Source: Methylobacterium sp. J-076
GTDB taxonomy: Bacteria > Pseudomonadota > Alphaproteobacteria > Rhizobiales > Beijerinckiaceae
DNA: 64,000 nucleotides
Reading direction: 5' to 3'
Assembly: GCF_022829405.1 (NCBI RefSeq)
Contig: NZ_JAKSXW010000130.1
Coordinates: 1 to 64,000, forward strand
Positions 52,874 to 61,866 of the stretch are shown here, one piece after another (the first letter of the stretch is position 1; each line of letters begins with the position of its first letter). Position numbers and translations under genes: made by a program. A model generated the notes under the pieces. It was not told where the DNA came from and did not search any database. It was given only the letters and a program-made list of their open reading frames with translations.

Positions 52874-54097
52874 TCAGCGGTCGCGCCCGAGCAGTTCCGC
52901 GTAGACCGCGAGGGTGTCCCCCACCATCCGCTCCAGGGAGAAGTTCGCCTCCACATGGGCGCGGCAGCGCCGGGCCAGGGCGTCCCTCGCGCTGGCCCCG
53001 AGGGAGAGCGCCTCCGTCAGGGCGGCGGCGAGGGCCGCCGCATCGCCCGGCGGGACTCGCCAGCCGGTGCGCTGGCCCGCCGGCACGTCCGGCGGGGCGA
53101 GGACCGTCTCCGGCACGGCCCCGAGGTCCGACACGACCACCGGGGTGCCGAGGGCCTGCGCCTCCACGGCCGCGCGGCCGAACGCCTCCGGTTCGATGGA
53201 GGGGACGGCGACCACCGAAGCGGCGCGGAAGGCGGCGGGCATGTCGGTGCAATGGCCGACCCGGCGGACGACGCCCTCCAGGCCCCTGGCGGCCACGAGG
53301 GCGTCGATCTCCCGCTCGTAGCTGGTGCGCCCCTGCGGATCGCCGGCCAGCACGATGGCGAGGTCGGGCACGCCCTGGTCGCGCATCCGCGCGGCGGCCT
53401 CGATCAGCAGCCGGTGGCCCTTCCAGGCGGTGAGGCGCGCGGCCAGCAGCACCACCCGCTCGTGCGGCGCCACCCCCCAGGCCCGTCGGAGGGCTTCGAC
53501 ACGGCCTGGCACGACGGCGTGGGGGTTGAAGGCGCCGAGATCGGTGCCGCGGTAGATCACCCGCAGTTTCCCCGCGGCCTCCGCGGGGTGCAGCTGCTCG
53601 ATCAGGTTCGCCGTGTAGCGGGAATTGGCGATCACCACGTCGCCCCGCGCCATCACCGAATTGTAGAGCACCTTCACGCCCGTCCGGCCGGAATAGCTGC
53701 CGTGATAGGTGGTGACGAACGGCAGGCCGAGGCGCCGGGCGGCCCCGAGGGCGACCCAGGCCGGGGCGCGGGAGCGCGCATGGACGAGCTGCACCCCCTC
53801 GCGGCGGCACAGGGCCGCCAGCTTCATCGTGTTCACCGCCATGCGCAGGGGGTTCTTGGACGCCGCGGGGAAGCGCAGCCAATGCCCGCCCTTCGCCTGC
53901 AACTCCCCCACGAGGCGGCCGCCCTCCGTCGCCACCAGGGCGCGGGCGCCGGCGGCGGCGAGGGCGGCGGCGACGTCCACCGTCGTCCGCTCGGCGCCCC
54001 CCGCATCGAGCTCGGGGATGATCTGGAGCACGCAGGCCCCGGCGAGGCGCCCCTCGGCCACGGGGAAGCCCGGCACCGCCTTCGCCTCCCCCACCAT
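52874..54097 (-). CDS. GT4-type glycosyltransferase
   Basis: The 407-residue protein has a GT-B fold: N-terminal LQIIPELDAGGAERTTVDVA, middle ANSRYTANLIEQLHP, nucleotide-sugar half LLAARLTAWKGHRLLIEA, and the family E-x7-E-like stretch PSIEPEAFGRAAVEAQALGTPVVVSD. It transfers a sugar to a lipid or saccharide in envelope or exopolysaccharide synthesis. The ATG at 54097 has GGGGGGA upstream; an ATG at 54172 is possible. It stands alone between infC and an alpha/beta hydrolase, so its pathway is unknown. Confidence 0.85.
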   Translation of the reverse strand: MVGEAKAVPGFPVAEGRLAGACVLQIIPELDAGGAERTTVDVAAALAAAGARALVATEGGRLVGELQAKGGHWLRFPAASKNPLRMAVNTMKLAALCRREGVQLVHARSRAPAWVALGAARRLGLPFVTTYHGSYSGRTGVKVLYNSVMARGDVVIANSRYTANLIEQLHPAEAAGKLRVIYRGTDLGAFNPHAVVPGRVEALRRAWGVAPHERVVLLAARLTAWKGHRLLIEAAARMRDQGVPDLAIVLAGDPQGRTSYEREIDALVAARGLEGVVRRVGHCTDMPAAFRAASVVAVPSIEPEAFGRAAVEAQALGTPVVVSDLGAVPETVLAPPDVPAGQRTGWRVPPGDAAALAAALTEALSLGASARDALARRCRAHVEANFSLERMVGDTLAVYAELLGRDR

Positions 54098-54264
54098 GGT
54101 CGGTCCCCCCGAGAGAAGCCGCCCGATGCCGGCCGATCGTTGCCACGTGTCCACGAAAAGCCCTGTCCCCATCGATTCAGCATGGCGGTCGCGCTTTACG
54201 GTCCGGTAAACGGACTCTGAAGCTCGGACGTTCGTTTCGAGCATTTCCACCAAGAGGTCGGGGA

Positions 54265-55029
54265 ATGGCGGACACGCACTTCGTCATGGCGGTCGAGGGC
54301 CACGGGCCCAAGCGGGAGATCGCGGGGCGGGTGCGCGACGGCGCCGGCCCGCCCGTGGTCTGGCTCGGGGGCTTCCGCTCCGACATGAATGCGACCAAGG
54401 CCAGCGCCCTCGACGGCTGGGCCGAGGAGGCCGGGCGGCGATTCGTGCGGTTCGACTATGGCGGGCACGGCGCGTCGGGGGGACGCTTCGAGGAGTGCAC
54501 GATCTCGTCCTGGCTGGACGATGCCCAGGCCGTCATCGCGGCCCATGCCGACGAGGCCCCCGTGCTGGTGGGCTCGTCCATGGGCGGTTGGATCGCCTGC
54601 CTCGCCGCCCGGGAACGCGCCCGCCAGGGCAAGCGCACTGCGGGCCTCGTGCTCATCGCCCCCGCCCTCGACTTCACCGAGGCGCTGCTCTGGGCGAGCC
54701 TCCCGGAGGATCAACGGCGGGCGATGGAGGCCAGGGGATACCTGAGCGTGCCGAGCGAGTACGACCCGCGCCCGACCGTGCTGACGATGAAGCTGGTGGA
54801 GGACGGGCGGGCCCACCTGATGCTCGGCGGCCCGGTCACACCCGGCTGCCCGGTCCACATCCTCCAGGGAGGGCGGGACCCGGACGTGCCGCACGCCCAC
54901 GCCTTCCGCCTGCTGGAGCGCCTGCCCGCCGAGGACACGGTGCTCACCTTCATCGCCGACGGCGACCACCGCCTCTCCCGGCCGCGCGACATCGCGCGGC
55001 TGGTCGCGGCGGTGGCCGGGATCACCTGA
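54265..55029 (+). CDS. Alpha/beta hydrolase
   Basis: The 254-residue protein has the hydrolase nucleophile elbow GSSMGGW, oxyanion region VVWLGGFRSDM and a late Asp/His pair (LQGGRDPDVPH; ADGDHRLSRP). It resembles the ABHD10/depalmitoylase-like group found in many alphaproteobacteria, which hydrolyse esters or thioesters. The gene is divergent from the glycosyltransferase. Substrate unknown. Confidence 0.85.
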   Translation: MADTHFVMAVEGHGPKREIAGRVRDGAGPPVVWLGGFRSDMNATKASALDGWAEEAGRRFVRFDYGGHGASGGRFEECTISSWLDDAQAVIAAHADEAPVLVGSSMGGWIACLAARERARQGKRTAGLVLIAPALDFTEALLWASLPEDQRRAMEARGYLSVPSEYDPRPTVLTMKLVEDGRAHLMLGGPVTPGCPVHILQGGRDPDVPHAHAFRLLERLPAEDTVLTFIADGDHRLSRPRDIARLVAAVAGIT

Positions 55030-55031
55030 GG

Positions 55032-55316
55032 TCAGTGCAGGCTGACGGGCTGGAGGTCCTGGGCAAGAGCGTTGGCCAGGACCGTCTCACGCGAGTCGGC
55101 GAGCATGATCGGCGCGCCGCTGGCGGAGAGCAGGGCGAACAGGTCGAGGCCGGGGGTCAGGTCCGGCGCCTGCGGGAAGAGGCGGCGCACCTCCTCCGAC
55201 CGAATCGGGCGGACATAGGCGATGTGTCCCTCGCCGAGGATGGCGAGATCCGCCGGCTGGAAGGACGCGGCGTCGAGATCGGCGCCGGTCAACGGTGCTG
55301 TGTTCAATGCGGACAT
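55032..55316 (-). CDS. DUF1150 family protein
   Basis: The 94-residue protein has the DUF1150 pattern: LAILGEGHIAYVRPIRSEEV, then a Pro-rich stretch and LFALLSASGAPIMLADSRETVLANA. GAAGGAGGGCATCC precedes the ATG. DUF1150 genes commonly lie beside small heat shock genes in alphaproteobacteria, as here, suggesting a role in protein quality control. Function unknown. Confidence 0.9.
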   Translation of the reverse strand: MSALNTAPLTGADLDAASFQPADLAILGEGHIAYVRPIRSEEVRRLFPQAPDLTPGLDLFALLSASGAPIMLADSRETVLANALAQDLQPVSLH

Positions 55317-55405
55317 GGATGCCCTCCTTCGAGGCAGAGCGTCGGTCCCGGCCCCAGAAGGCGACCGGGGGTACGATCCCGATGTGGGGAGCCCCCCGGG
55401 CGAGA

Positions 55406-55834
55406 TCAATCGCGCGCGAGGATGTCGATCCGGCGCACCACCCGCTCCGGCTCCGGCCGCACGAGGTCGATGGAGAGCAGGCCGTTCGACAGGTCGGCGC
55501 CCATCACCTCCATCCCGTCCGCCAGGAGGAAGGCCCGCTGGAACTGGCGGGCGGCGATGCCCCGGTGCAGGAAGTGGCGCTCCCGGTCCTCGACCTGCCG
55601 GCCGCGCACGAGGAGCTGCTTCTCTTCCAGCATCACGTCGAGCTGTTCGCGGGTGAAGCCCGCCACCGCGAGGGTGATGCGCAGGCGCTCGGGCTCCCGG
55701 TCGGTGCGGGGCAGGCGCTCGATGTTGTAGGGGGGGTAGCCGTCGTTGGCGACCTTCGACACCCGGTCGAGGGCCTGTTCGATCTCATCGAAGCCGAGCA
55801 GGAAAGGGTGCCCGAAGGGCGACGGTCGGGTCAT
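55406..55834 (-). CDS. Hsp20 family small heat shock protein
   Basis: The 142-residue protein contains the alpha-crystallin domain (YPPYNIERLPRTDREPERLRITLAVAGFTREQLDVML in part), HRGIAARQFQRAFLLADGM and the strand before the short C-terminal tail. It is an ATP-independent holdase. The usual I-x-I anchor at the extreme C-terminus is only weakly represented (RRIDILARD). The gene leads a two-gene unit with DUF1150. I looked for a ROSE-type RNA thermometer upstream and saw none that is convincing. Confidence 0.9.
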   Translation of the reverse strand: MTRPSPFGHPFLLGFDEIEQALDRVSKVANDGYPPYNIERLPRTDREPERLRITLAVAGFTREQLDVMLEEKQLLVRGRQVEDRERHFLHRGIAARQFQRAFLLADGMEVMGADLSNGLLSIDLVRPEPERVVRRIDILARD

Positions 55835-56279
55835 CGCGGGCTCTTCTCTCAGTGCGAGGCCTCAGGCCTGTGGACGACCCGCGCCCGCCCGGCCTTCGAG
55901 CGCCTCGGCGCCACGGAGCCCGCACGGGGCAGCACTCCGCCCGGCGGAACCGCCGGGACAGGTAAGATATGGCCGAGCGGTTCCGGGCCATCAAGGGAGC
56001 GGCGGGGCTCCGCCTCGGCACGGGGGCGCCACCCCCGCTTGCGCCCGACCGCGCCGGGCCGGATTTCGGGCGCAAGAGACGGCACGGGCTCAGGAATTCG
56101 CGGGCCCTGGAACCGCGTTGCCAGATTTTCCCGCTAACAGTTTGGAACGGCTCTGATTTTTGCTCCGGCCCTTGAAGCCGGGCGCGGTTCCCGATACCTC
56201 GACACCGCGAATGCGGCGCCCTTCCGGCCGCCGTGTCCCGGCGCTCCGCTACGGCGCGGCTTCTGTTCAGGAGGTGCGA
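55835..56279. promoter_or_regulatory. Divergent intergenic region upstream of hsp20
   Basis: These 445 bases hold the promoters of hsp20 and the next plus-strand gene. An AT-richer patch lies at about 56120-56165. No clear sigma-32 box or RNA thermometer was identified. Confidence 0.35.
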
Positions 56280-56765
56280 TTGCAACCGTCGGTCCCGAAT
56301 GCCCGCAATCCCCTGCGGCGCGTCGCCGAGGCGTGCCGGGACGAGGCCGAGATCCTGGCCCTCTCCGTGGCCCGCTTCGTGGCGGCCGGCTACATGACCG
56401 GCGACGTGGCCTGCTGGGACGCCGCCTTCAACGGCGCCGAGGAACTGCTCGGCTCCCATGAGGGCGGGCGTTTCGTGGCGGGGATGGTCGGCATCGTGCG
56501 GGCGCTGCGGGTCGAGCACGACGGCGACTGGTCGTTCATGCCCGCGAGCTGCTGCCGCCTGACCGGGCACGAATGCGCCCTCGTCGCCCTGATCGGCCGG
56601 GGCCGCCGGGGGGCTTGGGACGAAGTGGCGCAGGAGGCCGCCGCGCTGGCCGGGCGCGAGGCGGCGCCGCGCCTGACGGCGGCGGTCTGCGCGGCCGCCG
56701 AGACCATCGATGCGGCGGCGGTGCGCCTCGCACCCGCATGCCGCGGGGCGGGCGTCCTCCATTGA
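56280..56765 (+). CDS. Hypothetical protein (161 aa)
   Basis: The likely start is a TTG preceded by AGGAGGT at four bases; upstream in-frame codons lack a binding site. The protein is helical and Ala/Arg-rich: RNPLRRVAEACRDEAEILALSVARFVAAGYMTGDVACWDAAF in part, and CAAAETIDAAAVRLA near the end. Seven cysteines and several tryptophans are spread through it. I recognise no family. It lies just upstream of the exported protein and ExbB-ExbD-TonB genes. Confidence 0.55.
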   Translation: MQPSVPNARNPLRRVAEACRDEAEILALSVARFVAAGYMTGDVACWDAAFNGAEELLGSHEGGRFVAGMVGIVRALRVEHDGDWSFMPASCCRLTGHECALVALIGRGRRGAWDEVAQEAAALAGREAAPRLTAAVCAAAETIDAAAVRLAPACRGAGVLH

Positions 56766-56801
56766 GACCGCGAACGGACACGACGAGAGGGATATTCGAC
56801 A

Positions 56802-57272
56802 GTGCTTGACCGGGGCCATCTCCATCCGCGCGGCGCGGCGATCCGCTCCGCCCTCGTGTCCGGCGTCCTCGCCCTGGCCCTCGCCGCCCCGGCGGCGGCC
56901 CAGGAGGCGGCGGGCGAGAAGCCGGCGCCGATCAAGCTCCAGCTCAACAAGCTCGACCCCGCGGGGGACGCCTGCCGGGCGACCATGGTGGTCGACAACG
57001 GGCGTGGCGGTGCCCTGAAGAGCTACAAGGTCGACCTGTTCGCCTTCGACACCGACGGCGTGGCGCAGAAGCGCGTGACCGTCGAGCTCGGGCCCGTCGC
57101 GGCGCGCAAGACCATCGTGAAGCTGTTCGATTTCCAGGGCATCGCCTGCCCCAAGATCGGCCGGATCCTGCTCAACGATATCCTCGCCTGCGACGGGGCC
57201 GAGGGCGCCCGCGAGAGCTGCCTCGACCGCACGGAGATCGACAGCAAGGCGGGCATCCCGTTCGACCGCTGA
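56802..57272 (+). CDS. Exported hypothetical protein upstream of the Ton genes
   Basis: The 156-residue protein starts at GTG and has a signal peptide ending near AAPAAAQEAAG. The mature part reads IKLQLNKLDPAGDACRATMVVDN, KSYKVDLFAFDTDGVAQKRV and TIVKLFDFQGIACPKIGRILLND. Four cysteines could form disulfides in the periplasm. It resembles Tat-pathway-associated or periplasmic proteins seen before exbB in Methylobacterium-like genomes, from memory. It may assist the Ton system. A very stable hairpin follows the gene. Confidence 0.65.
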   Translation: MLDRGHLHPRGAAIRSALVSGVLALALAAPAAAQEAAGEKPAPIKLQLNKLDPAGDACRATMVVDNGRGGALKSYKVDLFAFDTDGVAQKRVTVELGPVAARKTIVKLFDFQGIACPKIGRILLNDILACDGAEGARESCLDRTEIDSKAGIPFDR

Positions 57273-57298
57273 GGCGGACGGGCCGAACCGAGACTTTC

Positions 57299-57325
57299 GC
57301 GCCCGGGCGGCTGCCGCCCGGGCGC
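57299..57325. terminator. Perfect 12-bp hairpin after the exported protein gene
   Basis: GCGCCCGGGCGG and its exact complement are separated by CTG, 27 bases after the stop codon. No T-run follows, so it could be a terminator or an RNA-processing structure before exbB. Confidence 0.55.
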
Positions 57326-57411
57326 ATCCGGCTTTGACGGTGGCGCGCGTCGCGGGCCGCGGGGCCGGCCGCAGACACCCGACGCCCTAGTCCCGACGCG
57401 AGGAGCCCGAC

Positions 57412-58101
57412 ATGGATCCGACCCAGGCCGCACCGATCGACGCCCACGACTTCTCGTTCCTCGGCCTCTTCCTGCAGGCCGACCCGATCGTGAAGGGCGT
57501 GATGATCCTGCTGATCATCGCCTCCATCGCCTGCTGGACCGTGGTGTTCGAGAAGATCGTGCGCCTCGCCGCCGCCCGCCGGCAGGCCAAGGCGTTCGAG
57601 GCCATGGTGCGCTCCGGCGGCGCCATCGATCCGGCGCTGAAGGGCATCGCCGGCCACGTCGCCTCGGCGGCGGTGGAGGCGTGGCGCGACCAGGACCAGA
57701 CCGAGACCCGCGCCGAGCGCCGGGAGCGGATCGAGCGCGCCATGCGCGGGGCCCTGGCCATCGAGATGAAGCGGCTGAAGGCCGGCCTGTCCCTGCTGGC
57801 GACCTCGGGCTCCACGGCCCCCTTCGTCGGCCTGTTCGGCACCGTTTGGGGCATCATGAATTCGTTCTCGTCCATCGCCCGCAGCCAGGACACATCCCTG
57901 GCCGTGGTGGCGCCGGGCATCGCCGAGGCCCTGTTCGCCACGGCCATCGGCCTCGTCGTCGCGATCCCGGCGGTGATGGCCTACAACAAGCTCACCAGCG
58001 ATGTCGGAGGCGTCCAGAGCGCCTTCGCCTCCAGCATCTCCCTCCTGGGCAACCGCCTCGCCCGTGACCGGGCCGGGCAGCACCGCGCCGCGGCCGAATA
58101 G
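57412..58101 (+). CDS. exbB: ExbB (TolQ/MotA family proton channel)
   Basis: The 229-residue protein has three membrane helices: residues about 27-47 (GVMILLIIASIACWTVVFEKI), 135-160 (GSTAPFVGLFGTVWGIMNSF) and 175-200 (EALFATAIGLVVAIPAVMAYN). It forms the proton-driven motor with ExbD to energise TonB. CGAGGAGCCCGAC lies upstream. The gene leads the exbB-exbD-tonB operon. Confidence 0.93.
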   Translation: MDPTQAAPIDAHDFSFLGLFLQADPIVKGVMILLIIASIACWTVVFEKIVRLAAARRQAKAFEAMVRSGGAIDPALKGIAGHVASAAVEAWRDQDQTETRAERRERIERAMRGALAIEMKRLKAGLSLLATSGSTAPFVGLFGTVWGIMNSFSSIARSQDTSLAVVAPGIAEALFATAIGLVVAIPAVMAYNKLTSDVGGVQSAFASSISLLGNRLARDRAGQHRAAAE

Positions 58102-58142
58102 GCCGGGGGACGGGCGGCGGAACGGGAAGACGGAGAGAGAGC

Positions 58143-58640
58143 ATGGCGATGGTCACGAGCCGGTCGGGCGACGGCGCGGGCGACGAGGACGGCCTCGACG
58201 CGGCCCCGATGGCGGACATCAACGTCACGCCGATGGTCGATGTGATGCTGGTGCTGCTGATCATCTTCATGGTCGCGGCGCCGCTGATGACGACCGGCGT
58301 GCCGGTGCAGCTCCCCAAGACCTCGGCGCCCAAGGTCGCCCAGGCCAAGAAGCCCCTGGAGATCACCGTCGACAAGGACGGCAACCCCTCCATCGCGAAG
58401 GAGGTGTTCACGATGGAGAGCATCCTGCCGCGCCTGCGCGAGATGGCCGCCGAGAACAACGACCAGGTGATGCTGGTCCGCGGCGACCGGGACGTGCCCT
58501 ACGGCAAGGTCATGGAGGTCATGGGCCTCGTCGGCCAGGCGGGGTTTTCGAAGGTCTCCCTCGTCGCCCAGTCGCCGGGCGGCCCCTCGGCCTCCCCGGC
58601 TTCCGCCCCTTCGCCGGCCTCCGCCCCCACCGCGCCCTGA
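58143..58640 (+). CDS. exbD: ExbD (TolR family)
   Basis: The 165-residue protein has the single membrane helix with the proton-carrying aspartate (INVTPMVDVMLVLLIIFMVAAP) and a periplasmic domain ending GLVGQAGFSKVSLVAQSPGG. The C-terminal ~15 residues are a Pro/Ala/Ser-rich tail. It lies 41 bases after exbB and 4 bases before tonB. Confidence 0.93.
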   Translation: MAMVTSRSGDGAGDEDGLDAAPMADINVTPMVDVMLVLLIIFMVAAPLMTTGVPVQLPKTSAPKVAQAKKPLEITVDKDGNPSIAKEVFTMESILPRLREMAAENNDQVMLVRGDRDVPYGKVMEVMGLVGQAGFSKVSLVAQSPGGPSASPASAPSPASAPTAP

Positions 58641-58644
58641 GCCG

Positions 58645-59622
58645 ATGACCGCGCTGACCTCGACGCACCTGCCGCCCCGCCGCCCGTCGGCCCTGCTGCC
58701 CGCCTTCCTCGTGGCGCTGGCGCTGCACGGCCTCGCCCTCGCGGCGGTGATGTACCTGCGGCTGACGCCCCCGGCGCCCACCGGCGAACAGCAGGTGACG
58801 ATCGACCTCGCCCCCGTGATGACCGAGGCCCCGACCCAGGCCGCCGCCGAGCAGCAGGCCGTCCAGGCCGCCCCGCCCGAGGCGAAGCCGATCGAGGAGC
58901 CCGTCGAGGAGGCGACCCAGCCGCCTCCGCCCACCGCGATGGCGGAGGTGCCCCCCGAGGACGCGCCCCCCGTCGCCGCGACGGAGGTTCAGCCGATGGA
59001 GGCGCAGAGCCAGATCGTGACCTCCACCGCCGAGCAGGCCGAGCCGCTCGCGCCGCCGCCGGAGGAGATCGCCAAGCCCGTCGAGCCGGAGCAGCCGAAG
59101 CCCGACCTCGCCAAGCTCAAGGCCGAGAAGGAGGCTCGCCTGCGCAAGATCCGGGAGGAGAAGCGCAAGGAGGAGGAGCGCCGGGAGCGGCTGGAGGAGA
59201 TCCGCGAGGCCAAGGAGGCGAAGGCCAAGGCCGCCCGCGAGGCCCGGACGAAGGCCGCCCTGGCCCGCCAGGGCGAGACCCGGGATTCCGCGGCCGCGAG
59301 CCGGCAGAGCTCCGCGGGCCGCGCGGCGGCCGGCAGCGACCCGAGCGCCATGCGGCAGTGGACCGGGGCGATCAGCGCCGCGATCCATGGCCGCATGAAC
59401 CCCGGCGCCGCCACCGGCACGGCGGGCGGGACGGCGGTGGTGCGCTTCACCGTGATGCGCTCGGGCTCGGTCAGCAGCGCCGGCCTCGCCCGGTCGAGCG
59501 GCGTCGGCCAGATCGACAGCGCCGCCCTCGCGGCGGTGCGGGGCGGCCTGCCGGCGGCGCCCGCTGGCGTCACGCAGCAGAGCCTCTCCGTGACCATCCC
59601 GCTGAATTACCGTGTGCGTTGA
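58645..59622 (+). CDS. tonB: TonB energy transducer
   Basis: The 325-residue protein has an N-terminal membrane anchor (LLPAFLVALALHGLALAAVMYL), a long Pro/Glu-rich and then Lys/Glu/Arg coiled region spanning the periplasm, and a C-terminal TonB domain (GTAVVRFTVMRSGSVSSAGLARSSG, then LDxAAL-like IDSAALAAVRGG and LSVTIPLNYRVR). It transmits energy to outer membrane receptors for siderophores, cobalamin and similar ligands. No receptor gene is nearby. Confidence 0.92.
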   Translation: MTALTSTHLPPRRPSALLPAFLVALALHGLALAAVMYLRLTPPAPTGEQQVTIDLAPVMTEAPTQAAAEQQAVQAAPPEAKPIEEPVEEATQPPPPTAMAEVPPEDAPPVAATEVQPMEAQSQIVTSTAEQAEPLAPPPEEIAKPVEPEQPKPDLAKLKAEKEARLRKIREEKRKEEERRERLEEIREAKEAKAKAAREARTKAALARQGETRDSAAASRQSSAGRAAAGSDPSAMRQWTGAISAAIHGRMNPGAATGTAGGTAVVRFTVMRSGSVSSAGLARSSGVGQIDSAALAAVRGGLPAAPAGVTQQSLSVTIPLNYRVR

Positions 59623-59835
59623 GAAGTGTTCGGGACGTCCGGATTCGCCAGACCCATTGTGGACATGCTAAAGGGCGTAACATTCCGGCCCGAACTGGTC
59701 GCCATCCGGCGGTTTGGGGTGGGCGGGGATATCCGGCCCCACTCTCCCCCCTCCTCGAACCGGCCGGACCTGCCCTGATCGCCGCGTCGTCCCCGATACG
59801 GCTGTCATCGCCCGGGGCGGGACGAAAGGGAACCA

Positions 59836-60162
59836 ATGAGCGACGAAGCCGAAACCGACCTCGACGAGGCGGAGGAGATCCGCGCCGCGGAGACCGAGGC
59901 GCGCCTGCGGGCCGAGAACAAGGCCGAGCGCGCCGAGCGTGCCGAGCGCATGGCCCGCGAAGGCGCCGCCGCGATGGCGGAACACCTCGCCGCGCAGGTC
60001 GCCGTCGACGAGCGCACCAAGCGCCTGCGTTCGCTCCGGCTCGCCAAGGAGGCGTCCGACGCCCAGGCCGCCGCCACCGCCAAGCAGGAGGCCGACGAGG
60101 CCAAGGCGGCCAAGGAACGCTCCCGCAAGACAGCCGCGCGCAAGTCGGCCAAGAAGGATTGA
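59836..60162 (+). CDS. Charged coiled-coil hypothetical protein
   Basis: The 108-residue protein is almost entirely Ala/Glu/Arg/Lys (EIRAAETEARLRAENKAERAERAERMARE) and predicted to be one long coiled coil ending in a lysine-rich tail. GGGAACC precedes the ATG. It lies eight bases upstream of the BrnA-like gene and is probably cotranscribed. No enzymatic motif; a structural or nucleic-acid-associated role is possible. Confidence 0.6.
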   Translation: MSDEAETDLDEAEEIRAAETEARLRAENKAERAERAERMAREGAAAMAEHLAAQVAVDERTKRLRSLRLAKEASDAQAAATAKQEADEAKAAKERSRKTAARKSAKKD

Positions 60163-60170
60163 ATCACGAC

Positions 60171-60422
60171 ATGGTGGAGACCCGCGACCGCCGCCGCCCC
60201 ACCGACGCCCGGGCCGCCGCCGAGGCGGCCTTCCGCAAGGCGACCACCAAGCCGGTGGCGGCCTCGCCCGCTCCCGCCGCCCCCGTGGCCGCGCCGGGGG
60301 TCCGGGAGTCCGTCAGCCTGCGCCTGGATGCCAGCGTGCTGGAGCACTTCCAGAAGGACGGCCCCGGCTGGCAGGACCGCATCAATGCGGCGCTCAAGGC
60401 CCTCGTCGCCCGCGAGGGCTGA
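60171..60422 (+). CDS. BrnA antitoxin-like protein
   Basis: The 83-residue protein has a basic Ala/Pro-rich N-terminus and the BrnA/ribbon-helix-helix-like C-terminal pattern VSLRLDASVLEHFQKDGPGWQDRINAALKALV. BrnA neutralises the ribonuclease BrnT and represses the operon. No brnT is visible next to it; its partner position is taken by the coiled-coil gene. It may be an orphan antitoxin-like regulator. Confidence 0.7.
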   Translation: MVETRDRRRPTDARAAAEAAFRKATTKPVAASPAPAAPVAAPGVRESVSLRLDASVLEHFQKDGPGWQDRINAALKALVAREG

Positions 60423-60627
60423 CCGCCGCGACCCCTGATCGAGCGGAAGAACGCCCCTGACCTGACGGCGCGGCCGGGAGGTCGATGCCCCTGCCGCCGT
60501 CGCGAGGCCCGCGAAGCGATGCGGGGACGCGCCACGTCCGCATATGGCCCGCTTCCCCGGACCGCCTCCCGCATGCCGGCCGTGGAGCGCGCTTATAGCG
60601 GCGGCGCGGCCATCGTCCGTCGGCCCG

Positions 60628-61701
60628 TCAGTGGATGGCGGCGAGCCGCAGGGCCGCCTGGGCCGCGGCCGGGGCGCCGATGGCCGGGCCGCGTTCCAGG
60701 GTCGCCACGGTGAGGGGCGCGCCCCGCCCCCGCAGGGCATGCGAGCCCAGAGACCGCGCCCGGATGCCGGCCGGCAGGCCCCCGAGGCGGTCCAGGAGAT
60801 CCTGCGAGATCAGGATGCCGACGCCCAGCGGCCGGCACAGGGCCTCGATCCGCGAGGTGACGTTCACGGCATCGCCGAAATAGGCGATCTTGTGCCGGTC
60901 GACGCCCACTTCCGCCGTCACCACCGAGCCGCCGTGCAGCGCCGCCCGCAGGCGCGGCACCGTCCCGAACCGCGCCGTCCAGGCCTCCGCGTCGGCCTCG
61001 ATCCGGTCGAGGACGGCGAACAGGCAGGCGATGCACTTGCCGTCCGTCAGGCCCCGGTCCATCGGCCACGTGATCATGGCGAGATCGCCGATATAGTCGT
61101 CCACGGAGCCGTTGTGCCGCCGCACCGGCTCGGCCAGGGCGGCGAAGACCGCGCCGAGATATTCCTGCGCCCGCAGGTCGCCATGGGCCTCCGCGAAAGC
61201 GGTGGAGCCGACCACGTCCAGGAAGAGGAAGATGCGCTCCTCCTCCACCGGCCGGTGGTAGCGGCCGATCATGAAGTTGACGAAGACCTCCCCGCCGATC
61301 AGGTCGCGCATGCGGATCACGAAGACCAGCATCGCCGAGACGCCGAGGGAGTAGGCGAGCACCCGGGGCGTCAGCCGCGTGGCGGTGGTGAGGCTGTCGT
61401 TGGTGAGGCCGAGCGCCCAGACCACGGCGCCGCCGAGCGCGCAGCCGGCCGCGATCATCAGCACGTAGGCGAACTCGGCCGCCGGCACGTAGGCCCATGC
61501 CGGCCAGCGGCGGATCTTCGCCTGCAGCCCGGCGAGGATCAGCCCCCGGTCGAAGGCCAGGACGGCCCCGCCCATGCACAGGCCATAGGTGAGGCCGGCG
61601 AACGGCGAGGCGCCCGCGGCGAAGATGAAGTTGTAGAGGAGCCCGGCCGCGCCCGCCGCGAGGACGATGAGCACCCAGAACCAGCGGTGAGGTGGCAGCA
61701 T
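60628..61701 (-). CDS. Membrane-bound class III adenylate/guanylate cyclase
   Basis: The 357-residue protein has an N-terminal membrane part of about six segments (WFWVLIVLAAGAAGLLYNFIF ... VLAYSLGVSAMLVFVIRM), then a cyclase homology domain: IFLFLDVVGSTAFAEAHG (metal aspartate), NGSVDDYIGDLAMITW (second aspartate) and KIAYFGDAVNVTSRIEALC. The substrate-specifying lysine/aspartate positions fit an adenylate cyclase only loosely. It would make cAMP or cGMP in response to a membrane signal. GAGGTGC precedes the ATG at 61701. A cNMP producer is notable because the encapsulin shell here has a cNMP-like domain, but the genes are 40 kb apart. Confidence 0.85.
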   Translation of the reverse strand: MLPPHRWFWVLIVLAAGAAGLLYNFIFAAGASPFAGLTYGLCMGGAVLAFDRGLILAGLQAKIRRWPAWAYVPAAEFAYVLMIAAGCALGGAVVWALGLTNDSLTTATRLTPRVLAYSLGVSAMLVFVIRMRDLIGGEVFVNFMIGRYHRPVEEERIFLFLDVVGSTAFAEAHGDLRAQEYLGAVFAALAEPVRRHNGSVDDYIGDLAMITWPMDRGLTDGKCIACLFAVLDRIEADAEAWTARFGTVPRLRAALHGGSVVTAEVGVDRHKIAYFGDAVNVTSRIEALCRPLGVGILISQDLLDRLGGLPAGIRARSLGSHALRGRGAPLTVATLERGPAIGAPAAAQAALRLAAIH

Positions 61702-61866
61702 CAACGCACCTCGCAATTCGTGTCGGGCGCAGAGGACACGGCTTCGACCCTAGCCTAAAGTCTACGGACGCGCATCGCGTCGGGGCCTTGCTCACCCGGC
61801 CATGATGGCGTGAGTAAGGCGTGCGGCGAGCCGCCGGCTGAGCGGTGTGACCGGGGAGGCGGCGGC

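Noticed and set aside
55835..55960. ROSE-type RNA thermometer upstream of hsp20
   Set aside because: The 5' region lacks the expected short pairing block against the ribosome binding site that I would need to call it.
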